A stretch of DNA of 64,000 bases from Roseomonas sp. Its GTDB lineage: Bacteria; Pseudomonadota; Alphaproteobacteria; Acetobacterales; Acetobacteraceae. Shown one piece after another: positions 51,593 through 60,162 of this stretch; position 1 is the first letter of the stretch; each line of letters starts with the position of its first letter. A program made the position numbers and the translations under genes. The stretch is from assembly GCA_031180725.1 (NCBI GenBank), contig JAPSLO010000004.1, forward strand, positions 1 through 64,000, given 5' to 3'. The notes under the pieces are model-generated. The model saw only the letters and a list, made by a program, of their open reading frames with translations, had not been told where the DNA came from and made no database searches.

Positions 51593-51913
51593 GGCGGTCC
51601 GGGGCCAAGCGGAGCCGCTCGACGCCCTGGAACAGCACGGCAGGGCAATGACTTGGACCAGTTTCGGCGGGCGGACTTGCCTTCCAGCGGGTGCCTCGGG
51701 GGCTGCGGCGACTGCGCTCCTTCAGCACGCCCGGACGGCCGGATGGTGCTGCTGGTTGGGTCCTCCTCGTTTGCCGAGATGACGGGCTGCTGGCGCGGGA
51801 CCCTGCCCCGCGGCCTGCGCCCTTGCGCCCGTCCCCCGTTTCCGCTAGCCGTCCGCTCCGCGTCGGCACCCCTGGAGGCCGGCGTTTTCGTTTTTTGCGC
51901 AAAGGAGCCTGGC
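51593..51913 (+). other. long leader before rplY, no gene seen
   Basis: A 321-base stretch without a supportable gene. It is GC-rich, with a T-rich patch (GTTTTCGTTTTTTGCGC) just before the AAAGGAG ribosome site of rplY. It may hold the rplY promoter and a leader. I see no tRNA-like cloverleaf and no recognised riboswitch. An open frame across it in the rplY frame has no protein-like features. Confidence 0.4.
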
Positions 51914-52603
51914 ATGGTCCAGACTGTTCGGATCGAAGCCGTGGCGCGCGAGCGTGCTGGTAAGGGGGCGGCGCGCGCGACCCGGCGTGGGGGCTTGGTC
52001 CCCGCTGTCGTCTACGGGGCGAAGCAGGAGGCGACGCTGATCGCCCTGGATCCCCGCGACGTCATCAAGGAGCTCACCAAGGGCGGCTGGCAGTCGCACC
52101 TCTTCGAGGTGGCGGTGAAGGATGGCCCGACGGAGCGCACCATCATGCGCGATGTCCAGTTCGACCCGGTGACCGACCGCCCCATCCATGTGGATTTCCA
52201 GCGGGTGGCCCCGGGCGCGCGCATCCGCGTCCGCGTCCCCGTGGTGTTCCTGCATGAGGACACCTCCCCCGGCATCAAGGCCGGCGGCGTGCTGAACGTC
52301 GTCCGCCGCGAGGTCGAGGTGCTGGCCGAGCCGGACAAGGTGCCGGAGAAGTTCGAAATCGACCTGGCCGAGGCCAAGATCGGCGACAGCCTGCGCTGGT
52401 CCTCGATCAAGGACCATTTCGGCGCCCGCCCCGGCATCGTCGGCCGCGACTTCATGGTGGCCTCGATCGCCGCCCCGACGGTGGAAGCTGAGGCGGCCCC
52501 GGCCGCCGCACCGGCCGCGCCGGAGCCCGCCAAGGGCAAGGCCGCCAAGGGCGGCGGCAAGGCCGCGGCCGCCGCGCCGGCTGCCCCCGCCAAGAAGAAG
52601 TAA
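51914..52603 (+). CDS. rplY: ribosomal protein L25 (general stress protein Ctc type)
   Basis: A 229-residue bL25 of the long Ctc form. The N-terminal L25 domain (about 1-92) binds 5S rRNA: RGGLVPAVVYGAKQEA and IHVDFQRV. The C-terminal TL5-type beta domain (about 95-195) follows, then an Ala/Lys-rich tail ending PAKKK. AAAGGAG lies seven bases before the ATG. It is followed by pth and ychF, the common alphaproteobacterial order. The stop is followed within a few bases by a strong stem. Confidence 0.97.
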   Translation: MVQTVRIEAVARERAGKGAARATRRGGLVPAVVYGAKQEATLIALDPRDVIKELTKGGWQSHLFEVAVKDGPTERTIMRDVQFDPVTDRPIHVDFQRVAPGARIRVRVPVVFLHEDTSPGIKAGGVLNVVRREVEVLAEPDKVPEKFEIDLAEAKIGDSLRWSSIKDHFGARPGIVGRDFMVASIAAPTVEAEAAPAAAPAAPEPAKGKAAKGGGKAAAAAPAAPAKKK

Positions 52604-52610
52604 GCTACGT

Positions 52611-52645
52611 ATCTCCCCCCTCCGCCGGCGGCGGAGGGGGGAGAT
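52611..52645 (+). promoter_or_regulatory. perfect 16-bp stem between rplY and pth
   Basis: ATCTCCCCCCTCCGCC (52611-52626) pairs perfectly with 52630-52645 across a GGC loop. No T run follows, so it is not a classic terminator. Its 3' arm ends 15 bases before the GTG of pth and contains a GGAGAT copy of the ribosome site. It probably adjusts the ratio of L25 to Pth by stabilising the upstream mRNA or masking the start region. Confidence 0.5.
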
Positions 52646-52660
52646 CCTGGAGATCATCCC

Positions 52661-53233
52661 GTGCTGCTCTGGGTGGGCCTCGGCAATCCCGGGCCGGAAC
52701 ACGCGCGGCAGCGCCACAACATCGGCTTCATGGCGCTGGACGCCATTGCCCGCCGTCACGGCTTCGGCCCCTGGCGCAAGCGCTTCAAGGGCGAGGTCGC
52801 GGAAGGGACTGTGGGGGGCGTGAAGGTGCTCGCCCTGAAGCCGATGACCTACATGAACGGCTCTGGCGACGCCGTGCAGCAGGCGGCCAGCTTCCTGAAG
52901 ATCAAGCCTGCCGATATTTGGGCCTGGCATGACGAGCTGGACCTGGCACCCGGCAAGGTGCGGGTGAAGAAGGGCGGCGGCACGGCCGGCCATAACGGGC
53001 TGCGCGACATGCAGCGCGCACTCTCCACACCGGATTTCGGCCGCGTGCGCCTCGGTATCGGCCATCCCGGCCACAAGGACCGCGTGACGGGCCATGTGCT
53101 GGGGAATTTCGCCAAGGTGGATACCTGGCTCGATCCACTGCTGGATGCACTGGCCGATGCCGCGCCGCTGCTGGCGGCCGGCAAGCCAGAGGACTTCATG
53201 ACGCGCGTCGCGCTGCTGACGCAGGAGGCCTGA
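52661..53233 (+). CDS. pth: peptidyl-tRNA hydrolase
   Basis: A 190-residue enzyme that frees tRNA from peptidyl-tRNA dropped by ribosomes. Catalytic residues of the family are visible: N9 (GLGNPG), H19 (QRHNIGF), D91 (WHDELDL), with [10 protein letters not shown] (Asn66) and the [10 protein letters not shown] loop. It starts with GTG; CTGGAGATCATCCC supplies a GGAG site. It lies between rplY and a small gene before ychF, as expected for translation-related genes in this group. Confidence 0.97.
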   Translation: MLLWVGLGNPGPEHARQRHNIGFMALDAIARRHGFGPWRKRFKGEVAEGTVGGVKVLALKPMTYMNGSGDAVQQAASFLKIKPADIWAWHDELDLAPGKVRVKKGGGTAGHNGLRDMQRALSTPDFGRVRLGIGHPGHKDRVTGHVLGNFAKVDTWLDPLLDALADAAPLLAAGKPEDFMTRVALLTQEA

Positions 53234-53238
53234 CGGCG

Positions 53239-53688
53239 ATGCAGACGCTGGAAGAGGATCTGAGCGCCGAATTCGGCGGTCCCGGCCCCGAGGATTTCGC
53301 CAATGGCGCCGCCGCGTTGGCCGCTGCCCTGGTGCGGGAGGCCGGCGCCCTCGCCCAGGCCGCCGCCGCCCTGCGCGCCGCCGGCGGCCCCGGAACGGAG
53401 GGCGCCGATGTGCGCCGCGTGCGGCTTGCCCTGCACACCGCCGCGGAAGCCGCCGGCCGCGCCGCGCTGGCCCTGGATGCCGCCGCGCTCATCGGCGATG
53501 GCAGGCCGGCACAGGAGCATGCGAAGCGCCTGGCGGATGCCGCGAAGCGGGCCGGCCTGCCCGCGGCCACCATCGCCCCGCTGCTGCGTGCGGCGGCACT
53601 TGGCATTGCTACTGATGACGGCGCGGCGCGCATCGCCGCCTCTACCCTCGCCGCTGACCTCTGCGCGCTGCTCGCCGAGGCCGGCTGA
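53239..53688 (+). CDS. Ala-rich helical protein between pth and ychF
   Basis: A 149-residue protein, over one third alanine, predicted all-helical with no membrane segment or signal. Helices such as GAAALAAALVREAGALAQ alternate with short Gly/Pro breaks. I do not recognise the family. It is 5 bases after pth and 19 before ychF, so it is surely co-transcribed. Codon use and GC are like the neighbours; it could be a recent orphan or a fast-evolving cytosolic protein. Confidence 0.6.
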   Translation: MQTLEEDLSAEFGGPGPEDFANGAAALAAALVREAGALAQAAAALRAAGGPGTEGADVRRVRLALHTAAEAAGRAALALDAAALIGDGRPAQEHAKRLADAAKRAGLPAATIAPLLRAAALGIATDDGAARIAASTLAADLCALLAEAG

Positions 53689-53707
53689 ACCGGACGGACC
53701 GACCGAC

Positions 53708-54802
53708 ATGGGCTTTAATTGCGGCATCGTGGGCCTGCCGAATGTGGGCAAGTCCACCCTGTTCAACGCGCTGACGCAGACCGCCGCCGCGCAGGCCGCC
53801 AACTATCCCTTCTGCACCATCGAGCCGAATGTCGGCCGCGTGGCAGTGCCCGACAAGCGCCTGGACGTGCTGGCGAAGATCGGCAAAAGCCAGAAAATCG
53901 TCCCGACCAGCCTGGAATTCGTGGACATCGCCGGCCTGGTTCGCGGCGCCTCCAAGGGTGAGGGCCTGGGCAATCAGTTCCTGGCGAATATCCGGGAGGT
54001 GGACGCCATCATCCATGTGCTGCGCTGCTTCGAGGATGGCGACATCACCCATGTCGAAGGCAGCGTGGACCCGGTGCGCGACGCCGAAACGGTCGAGACC
54101 GAGCTGATGCTCGCTGACCTCGACAGCCTGGAGAAGCGCGCCATGGGTCTGGTGAAACGCGCACGCGGCGGCGACAAGGAAGCCGTCGCGCAGCTGACGC
54201 TGATCGAGCCGCTGAAGGCTGCGCTGGAAGCCGGCAAGCCCGCCCGCACCGCCGTGCCGAAGGGAGAGGAAGCCGCCGCCGCCCGACTGCAGCTCATGAC
54301 CACCAAGCCCGTGCTCTATGTCTGCAACGTGGAAGAAGGCTCGGCCGCCACGGGCAATGCGCACAGCGCGCGCGTGATGGAGATGGCGAAGTCGCAGGGC
54401 GCCAAGGCCGTCATCGTCTCCGCCGCGATCGAGGCGGAGATCAGCCAGATGCCGGAAGGCGACCGGTTGGAGTTCCTGGCCTCGCTCGGGCTGGAGGATA
54501 GCGGCCTGGATCGCATCATCCGCGCGGGATACGAGCTGCTCGGTCTGATTACCTATTTCACCGTCGGCCCGAAGGAGACGCGGGCCTGGACGATCACCAG
54601 AGGCACCAAGGCCCCCGGGGCGGCCGGCGTGATCCATGGCGACTTCGAACGCGGCTTCATCGCGGCTGAGACCATCGCCTATGAGGATTACGTGACGCTC
54701 GGCGGCGAAGGTGGCGCCAAGGAAGCGGGCAAGATGCGCGTGGAAGGCAAGGAATACGTCGTCAAGGACGGCGACGTGCTGCTGTTCCGGTTCAACGTGT
54801 GA
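53708..54802 (+). CDS. ychF: redox-regulated ATPase YchF (Obg family)
   Basis: A 364-residue P-loop protein. The G1 loop GLPNVGKST is at 9-17, and the G3 region FVDIAGLVRGASKGEG follows. In place of the GTP-specific NKxD it has YVCNVEEG, the NxxE motif that gives YchF its ATP preference. The C-terminal TGS-like domain includes TYFTVGPKETRAW and ends DVLLFRFNV. It interacts with ribosomes and stress responses in other bacteria. It is last of the rplY-pth block and is followed by a hairpin. Confidence 0.98.
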   Translation: MGFNCGIVGLPNVGKSTLFNALTQTAAAQAANYPFCTIEPNVGRVAVPDKRLDVLAKIGKSQKIVPTSLEFVDIAGLVRGASKGEGLGNQFLANIREVDAIIHVLRCFEDGDITHVEGSVDPVRDAETVETELMLADLDSLEKRAMGLVKRARGGDKEAVAQLTLIEPLKAALEAGKPARTAVPKGEEAAAARLQLMTTKPVLYVCNVEEGSAATGNAHSARVMEMAKSQGAKAVIVSAAIEAEISQMPEGDRLEFLASLGLEDSGLDRIIRAGYELLGLITYFTVGPKETRAWTITRGTKAPGAAGVIHGDFERGFIAAETIAYEDYVTLGGEGGAKEAGKMRVEGKEYVVKDGDVLLFRFNV

Positions 54803-54815
54803 GGCCGGGGCGCTG

Positions 54816-54832
54816 CGGGGGGCAAAGCCCCC
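54816..54832. terminator. hairpin after ychF
   Basis: GGGGGGC-AAA-GCCCCCC followed by TT lies 14 bases after the ychF stop and 37 before the stop of the convergent SMP-30 gene. It probably terminates both. Confidence 0.6.
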
Positions 54833-54868
54833 CTTGCGGCGCCACCAGCCCCTCGCGCTGACCCGCGC

Positions 54869-55951
54869 TCAGACGGCGCCGTGCGCCTCCACATGGAGTG
54901 CGTATAGCGAGTGGCTGCTGGCCATGTACAGCCGGTTGTTCTTCGGGCCACCGAAGCAGAGATTGGCGCAGCGCTCCGGCAGCCGGATGAAGCCGATCGG
55001 CTTGCCTTCCGGGTTGAACACCATCACGCCGTCCAGATCCTCCGACCGGCCGCGGAGATGGTACACGCGCCGCCCGTTCACCTCGCGCGGTTCGGCTTCC
55101 AGCGCGCCGTTGCTGCCCCAGCCGCACCAGAGATTGCCGTCGCGGTCCACGCGGAAGCCGTCCAGCGCGCCCTGGTCTGCGGCATCGATCAGCTTGGTCT
55201 TGTTGCTGACAGTGCCATCCGCGTTGACGTCGAAGCTCCAGATGCTGCGGTTCGGCGTGCCGCGCCATTCCACCACGTAGAGCTTCCGCTCGTCGGGGGA
55301 GAAGGCCAGGCCGTTCGGGTTGAGGATGTCCGTGATGACGGCGGTGATGCGGCCATCAGTGCCGATCCGGTAGACATTGGTCGTCGCCTGTTCCGGCCGC
55401 GCCCGGCTGCCTTCCCATTCGCCGTTGATGCCGAAGGTCGGGTCGGTGAACCAGATCGTGTCGTCGGACTTCACCACCACGTCGTTCGGCGCGTTCAGGC
55501 GCTTGCCTTCGAAGCTGTCGGCCAGAACGGTGAGGGTGCCGTCGCGCTCGGTGCGCACCACGCGGCGCGTCACGGAGTGCTCGCAGGTGATCAGACGGCC
55601 CTGGCGGTCACGCGCATTGCCATTGGCGTAATTGGCTGGCTGGCGGAAGACGGTGAAGCTGCCATCCCGCTCGTCGAACTTCATGATCCGGTTGTTCGGG
55701 ATGTCGCTGACCAGCAGGTAGCCGTCTTCCGGGAAATACACCGGCCCCTCGGCCCAGCGCATGCCGGACGCCACCTGCTCCAGCGTGCTGCTGTAGATGC
55801 GGTAGCGCGCGAAGCTGGGATCCAGGACCTGCACCGCCGGGTCCGGGTAACGCTGGTTCGGGGTGAAGGGAAAGGATTGCGCGGCGGCGTCCTTAGCGAA
55901 CAGCGCCGCGCCGGCGCCTGCGGCCACCAGGCCGCGCCGAGTTGTGGTCAT
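54869..55951 (-). CDS. SMP-30/gluconolactonase family lactonase, exported
   Basis: A 360-residue six-bladed propeller lactonase. A twin-arginine signal (MTTTRRGLVAAGAGAALFA, cleavage near AAAQ) sends it folded to the periplasm. Metal ligands are Glu68 (AEGPVY), Asn156 (APNDVVV), Asn213 (NPNGLAF) and Asp264 (ALDGFRVD). It closely resembles the cytosolic protein at 17230-18171, sharing SDIPN-R, NANGN-RDR and IWFTDP segments. A 31-base dyad covers its promoter region. Hydrolysis of lactones made by periplasmic sugar oxidation is the likely role. Confidence 0.93.
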   Translation of the reverse strand: MTTTRRGLVAAGAGAALFAKDAAAQSFPFTPNQRYPDPAVQVLDPSFARYRIYSSTLEQVASGMRWAEGPVYFPEDGYLLVSDIPNNRIMKFDERDGSFTVFRQPANYANGNARDRQGRLITCEHSVTRRVVRTERDGTLTVLADSFEGKRLNAPNDVVVKSDDTIWFTDPTFGINGEWEGSRARPEQATTNVYRIGTDGRITAVITDILNPNGLAFSPDERKLYVVEWRGTPNRSIWSFDVNADGTVSNKTKLIDAADQGALDGFRVDRDGNLWCGWGSNGALEAEPREVNGRRVYHLRGRSEDLDGVMVFNPEGKPIGFIRLPERCANLCFGGPKNNRLYMASSHSLYALHVEAHGAV

Positions 55952-56009
55952 GTCGTTTCCTCCGCCGTGGCAGGCAGCCCATGCCTGCGCCACCGCTCGC
56001 CATCTCATA

Positions 56010-56040
56010 TATCAGCAACTTGTCAGTCAAGTTGTTGATA
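56010..56040. promoter_or_regulatory. 31-base dyad over the SMP-30 promoter
   Basis: Arms TATCAGCAACTTG and CAAGTTGTTGATA pair at 12 of 13 positions around TCAGT. On the minus strand a TTGACT -35-like box lies inside the dyad and TATATG/TATGAG follows 13-15 bases later, 45-60 bases before the lactonase start. A repressor binding here would block that promoter. The regulator is unknown; no regulator gene is adjacent. Confidence 0.6.
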
Positions 56041-56069
56041 CCGTGACGGTACCGGCGGGAGGCGGTCTT

Positions 56070-57413
56070 TCAGTACACCAGGGCGCGTGCGGCCTCGGCG
56101 TAACCGATGCGGCGCTCCGGCGGCACCGGATGGCGGCCAGCCACGCGTTCCAGCAGCAGCCGCGCGTCGGCTTCCAGCCCCGCCTTCATGGCACTGTCCA
56201 GGAAAAGCTGCTCCAGCACGTCCTGCTGGGCGTGGCTGCCGCCCAGCCGATACATTACCCCGAGCGCAGGCCGCAGCGCCGCCACCGCTTCGGCGAAGCG
56301 GCCCCGGCGATGGGCCAGGGCAGCCCGGCAGGCGGGCAGCGCCGCGTCGCGCAGGATCGCGGCGTGCATGGTGTTGCCGCGCGCCGCGTCCTCCACCGAT
56401 TGCAACAGGCGGGCGGCGGCGCTCTCCCGGCCGGTGGCGGCCAGCGCCATCATCCAGTGCGGCAGGGTGAAGGCCGAGAGCGTGTCGCCGATCCGTGCCT
56501 CTGCCTTGTCGGCCAGCTCCGTCCAGCGATCGCCCACCGGCACGCCCTGGCGTTCCAGCCGCCACAGCATGGACGCGGCATTCTGGGTATCGATGTAGAG
56601 ATCGGGCTGAGCCTGCGTCACCGGCGAGTCCGGGTTGCGGAAGCGGCGGTCATAGAGCGCCAGCACTTGGCCGAATTCAGCGCGCTCGATGTGGAACATC
56701 GCCTGGTGCCACCACAGGTGATGCATCAGGTTGTTGCCGCCTTCCCAATGCGGCTCGCCGGCGCTCAGGAAGGCGATGCCCTCTCCGCGCCGGCCCTGCA
56801 TCTCCAGCACATGCGCCACGCCGTGTGTGGCCCAGAGATCGCCTGGATCCATCGCCACGGCCGCCCGGCCGGATTGCTCGGCGATGCCGTAGAAGCCGCA
56901 TTCCTCGCTGGCGAAGCAATGGCAGGCCAGGACGGAACCGAAGCCCGGCAGGTCGCCTGACCAGTGCCGCATGGCCTGCTCCGCCTGGCCCAGCATCCGG
57001 CCGGAGGCGCCCATCCAGAAGGCGGTGAAGTGATGCAGGCGGAAGGCGAGGATGTCGCGCGGATGCTCGGCCAGGATGCCCTCCCAGATGCCGAGAGCGC
57101 GTTCCGGCGCGCCGCCCGCCCAGGCGCGCAGCGCAGCGATGTGGGCGGCCTCCCGCGGGTTCGGGCCCAGTGCCTCGGCCTTCGCGGCCGCGGCCTCGGC
57201 GCGCGGCAACAGGCGGCTGTCATAGGCAAGCATGGCGAACAGGCCCGCCATCGCCTGCGCCAGCGGTGCCGAGGGATCCAGCGTCAGCAGCGACTTCAAG
57301 CGGACGCCGGTATCGAAGCGGTACTTCAGGAACCCTTCGATCACATGGTCGAAGGCCCGCGCGGCCTCCTCGGACGCGATGGTCAGCGCATTGCCCTGGG
57401 CATCGGTTGGCAT
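56070..57413 (-). CDS. TTC38-like tetratricopeptide repeat protein
   Basis: A 447-residue cytosolic protein of the TTC38 family. It contains TPR-like helical pairs and the conserved His/Trp-rich centre: LHHFTAFWMGASGRM, DLWATHGVAHVLEMQGR and NNLMHHLWWHQAMFHIE. The start MPTDAQGNAL leads into EEAARAFDHVIEGFLKYR, typical of bacterial members. The function is unknown in bacteria. It lies between YnfA and the exported lactonase on the same strand. Confidence 0.88.
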   Translation of the reverse strand: MPTDAQGNALTIASEEAARAFDHVIEGFLKYRFDTGVRLKSLLTLDPSAPLAQAMAGLFAMLAYDSRLLPRAEAAAAKAEALGPNPREAAHIAALRAWAGGAPERALGIWEGILAEHPRDILAFRLHHFTAFWMGASGRMLGQAEQAMRHWSGDLPGFGSVLACHCFASEECGFYGIAEQSGRAAVAMDPGDLWATHGVAHVLEMQGRRGEGIAFLSAGEPHWEGGNNLMHHLWWHQAMFHIERAEFGQVLALYDRRFRNPDSPVTQAQPDLYIDTQNAASMLWRLERQGVPVGDRWTELADKAEARIGDTLSAFTLPHWMMALAATGRESAAARLLQSVEDAARGNTMHAAILRDAALPACRAALAHRRGRFAEAVAALRPALGVMYRLGGSHAQQDVLEQLFLDSAMKAGLEADARLLLERVAGRHPVPPERRIGYAEAARALVY

Positions 57414-57518
57414 GGCGTCTTTCCTTCCCGGAGGCGCGATGCGGCGCCCTGCTTCCTGCTCGGATCGGCGGCACCATGGCTGCGCCGGCCCTTGCGCACA
57501 AGGAAGCGATAGATGGCG

Positions 57519-57845
57519 CTAACCGGCGCGGGGACCGAACAGCACCACCGTTGCCCCCGCCAGGCAGATGGCGCCGCCCAGCAGGTCCCAGCGGTCCGGC
57601 CGCGCCCCTTCCACCAGCCACATCCAGCCAAGGAAAGCAGCGATGTAGATGCCGCCATAGGCGGCGAAGGCGCGCCCGGCGAAAGCCGCCTCCACCCGCG
57701 TCAACGCCAGCGCGAAGACTGCCAGACTGGCCAGCCCCGGCAGCAGCCACCAGCCTGACCTGCCCAGTCGCACCACCGCCCAGGCTGCAAAGCAGCCGGC
57801 GATCTCGGCCAGCGCCGCCAACAGGAACCAGCCGAGGCTGGCCAT
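57519..57845 (-). CDS. YnfA family (UPF0060) membrane protein
   Basis: A 108-residue protein with four membrane helices, related to small multidrug resistance proteins. Family landmarks are [10 protein letters not shown] in helix 1, [20 protein letters not shown] and [16 protein letters not shown]. It lies 10 bases after the CPG2-like peptidase gene and is probably co-transcribed. YnfA in enterics is reported as an efflux protein; the role here is not known. Confidence 0.93.
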   Translation of the reverse strand: MASLGWFLLAALAEIAGCFAAWAVVRLGRSGWWLLPGLASLAVFALALTRVEAAFAGRAFAAYGGIYIAAFLGWMWLVEGARPDRWDLLGGAICLAGATVVLFGPRAG

Positions 57846-57855
57846 GGGGGTGGCT

Positions 57856-58983
57856 TCAGTCGATCTCCTCCATCAGCGCGCAGAGCGTGGCGCAGCGCGG
57901 CGCCAGATCCTGCCAGAGGATATGCTCATGCGGCGCATGGGCGCCGGCGCCGGTGCAGCCCAGCCCGTCCAGCGTCGGGATGCCCATGGCGGCGGTGAAA
58001 TTGCCGTCGGACCCGCCACCGCGATGCTGCTTCAGCAGCTCGTAGCCATGCTTCGCGGCCAGCGCGCGCGCCTGCTCGTAAAGTGCGCGGATCTCTGGCG
58101 TCTCGGCGAAGGGCGGGCGGTTCATGCCGCCGCTGACCGTCACCTTGATGCCGTCGCGCTCATAGGCCAGGCCGAGGATCGCCGCCTCCATCTTCTCGCC
58201 CAGCGGAATGGTCGGCACGCGCAGATCCACCTCGCAGCTCGCTTCCGGCGGGATGACGTTGGGGCGAGTGCCGCCCTTGATGGGTGCGACATTGGTGGTG
58301 ATGCCGGCGGCCAGGTCGACCATGCCGTGGATCTTCAGGATGATTTCCGCCAGCGCCACCACCGCGCTGCGCCCCTCGGACCAGTTGCCGCCGGAATGGG
58401 CCGAGACGCCCTGCACCTGGATGTCGAAGCGGCCTACGCCCTTGCGCGCCGTCACGCAGGCGCCGCCGGAGCCGGCCGGCTCCGGGATCAGCACGGCACG
58501 CGCGCCGGTCGCGGCCTGCTCGATCGGTCCCCGGCTGGTGGGGCTGCCCACTTCCTCGTCCGGCGTCAGCAGCAGCACCAGCGGGCGCTTCGTCTTCACC
58601 TTCTGGCGCAGGATCTCCCGGACGGAATGGAAGGCCATGAAGCTGCCGGCCTTCATATCGTAAATGCCGGGACCGAAAGCCTTGGCGCCTTCCACCTTGA
58701 AGGGCATGGAGCCGGCCAGCGTACCGTGGTCCCACACCGTGTCCAGGTGACCAGCAATCACCACCGGCGCGCCCTCGCCAGGCGTGCGGCAGATCAGCGT
58801 GTCGCCGAAGCCGTCGCGGCCCGGCAGGCGTTCCAATGCGCCGCCCACTGCCGAAAGCTCTGCCGCGCAACGATCCAGCAGCCTGTTGATGGCCAGTGGG
58901 TCCGTTGTCGGCGTCTCATGCTCCACCCAGCCCCGCAATTCGGCCAGCAGGCGGTCGGATGAGCCGAGGTCGGTCTGGGGCAT
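57856..58983 (-). CDS. M20 family peptidase, carboxypeptidase G2-like
   Basis: A 375-residue zinc peptidase. Metal ligands lie in [13 protein letters not shown] (His, Asp), [11 protein letters not shown] (Asp bridging), [12 protein letters not shown] (catalytic Glu and ligand), LIPEPAG (Glu) and the C-terminal [11 protein letters not shown] (His). The lid domain is about 180-290. No signal peptide is seen, unlike secreted CPG2. The family removes glutamate from folates or splits acyl-amino acids. The start giving MPQTDLGSS is the first sensible ATG; upstream residues are not conserved. Confidence 0.93.
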   Translation of the reverse strand: MPQTDLGSSDRLLAELRGWVEHETPTTDPLAINRLLDRCAAELSAVGGALERLPGRDGFGDTLICRTPGEGAPVVIAGHLDTVWDHGTLAGSMPFKVEGAKAFGPGIYDMKAGSFMAFHSVREILRQKVKTKRPLVLLLTPDEEVGSPTSRGPIEQAATGARAVLIPEPAGSGGACVTARKGVGRFDIQVQGVSAHSGGNWSEGRSAVVALAEIILKIHGMVDLAAGITTNVAPIKGGTRPNVIPPEASCEVDLRVPTIPLGEKMEAAILGLAYERDGIKVTVSGGMNRPPFAETPEIRALYEQARALAAKHGYELLKQHRGGGSDGNFTAAMGIPTLDGLGCTGAGAHAPHEHILWQDLAPRCATLCALMEEID

Positions 58984-59110
58984 GTCATGCGTCCGAAATG
59001 TCAGGAGAACGGCGTTCTCGCGCGAGGGCTGCGGCGTGTAAATCCTGCCCCTTGCGCCCCCCACCCCCCGCCGCTAACGGGGGTATTGCGGTGCTGCGGG
59101 CGGATCACGG

Positions 59111-59572
59111 ATGACCGAGGGCTGCTTTTTCGAGGATCTGGCCCTCGGCCAGAAGGCCAGCTTCGGCAAGACGGTGACCGAGGCCGACATCGTCCTATTC
59201 GCCGCCGTCACGGGTGACACCAACCCGATGCACCTGAACGCCGAATACGCTGCGCGAACCTTCTTCGGCGAACGCATCGCCCATGGCATGCTGGCGGCCG
59301 GTCTGATCACCAAGGTGATGGGAACGCAACTTCCCGGCCCCGGCACGATCTATCTCTCGCAGACCCTGCGTTTCCGCCGGCCCGTGAAGATCGGCGACAC
59401 CGTGACCGCCACCGTCGAGATCACCGCCCTCGATCCTGAAAGGCACCGCGTCACCCTCGCCACCGTCTGCCGCGTCCGCGGCGAGGCCGTGCTGGAAGGA
59501 GAGGCCGTGGTCTCCGTCCCCTCGCGCACCGCGCCGCCCCCACGCGCCGCGCGGAAGGAGCCTGGCCCTTGA
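59111..59572 (+). CDS. MaoC family (R)-specific enoyl-CoA hydratase
   Basis: A 153-residue single hot-dog domain enzyme of the PhaJ type, adding water to trans-2-enoyl-CoA. The hydratase 2 motif GDTNPMH carries catalytic Asp36 and His41 with Asn38. FGERIAHGMLAAGLITKVMG is the acyl-binding helix region. It may supply (R)-3-hydroxyacyl-CoA for polyhydroxyalkanoate. Its TGA overlaps the TTG of the LOG-family gene, so these and ribF form one overlapping plus-strand chain. Confidence 0.93.
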   Translation: MTEGCFFEDLALGQKASFGKTVTEADIVLFAAVTGDTNPMHLNAEYAARTFFGERIAHGMLAAGLITKVMGTQLPGPGTIYLSQTLRFRRPVKIGDTVTATVEITALDPERHRVTLATVCRVRGEAVLEGEAVVSVPSRTAPPPRAARKEPGP

Positions 59573-60162
59573 GAACCCTGCGTCGCATCTGCGTCTTCTG
59601 CGGCTCCTCCCCCGGCGTGAAACCCGCCTATGCCGAAGCGGCCCGGGCGCTGGGGCGCGAAGTGGCGCGGCGCGGCGTCGGCCTGGTGTATGGCGGCGGC
59701 GCGGTGGGGCTGATGGGAATCGCAGCCGATGCCGCCCTGCAGGCCGGGGCGGAGGTGATTGGCGTCATTCCCTATGGCCTGCTGAAGCGCGAGGTCGGAC
59801 ATGGCGGCGGCGTGGAGATGCACGTCGTCAGCACCATGCATGAACGCAAGGCGAAGATGGCCGAGCTCTCCGATGGCTTCGTCGTGCTGCCCGGCGGCTA
59901 CGGCACGCTGGAGGAAGCGGTGGAGGCGCTGACCTGGGCGCAGCTCGGCATCCAGGACAAGGGCGTCGTCTTCCTGGATGTGGAGGGCTTCTGGGGGCCC
60001 TTCCTCGGCGCACTGGACCATATGACGGAGCAAGGCTTCATCCGCCCGCCACACCGGCCGCTGGCGATGCGCGCTCCGGATGTCGGCGCGGCACTGGACG
60101 CGCTGGCAAACTACACCAAGCCGCCCGGCACCCAGGTCTGGCTGCGACCGGAGCAGATGTGA
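59569..60162 (+). CDS. LOG family protein (TIGR00730)
   Basis: A 197-residue Rossmann-like protein of the Lonely Guy family, cleaving nucleoside 5'-monophosphates such as cytokinin ribotides to base and ribose phosphate. PGGYGTLEE at 108-116 is the family hallmark, with the MHERKAKM segment before it and GGGAVGLMG at the N-terminal loop. It starts with TTG overlapping MaoC by 4 bases and ends in a GTGA overlap with ribF. Confidence 0.95.
   Translation: MRTLRRICVFCGSSPGVKPAYAEAARALGREVARRGVGLVYGGGAVGLMGIAADAALQAGAEVIGVIPYGLLKREVGHGGGVEMHVVSTMHERKAKMAELSDGFVVLPGGYGTLEEAVEALTWAQLGIQDKGVVFLDVEGFWGPFLGALDHMTEQGFIRPPHRPLAMRAPDVGAALDALANYTKPPGTQVWLRPEQM

Noticed and set aside
51653-51913. Open frame leading into rplY that would add about 87 residues
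   Set aside because: The L25 start has a good AAAGGAG site and family-like MVQTVRIEA; the extension is Cys/Pro/Arg-rich noise.
57414-57518. Small gene between TTC38-like and YnfA genes
   Set aside because: Only short frames without ribosome sites or recognisable sequence exist in this 105-base gap.
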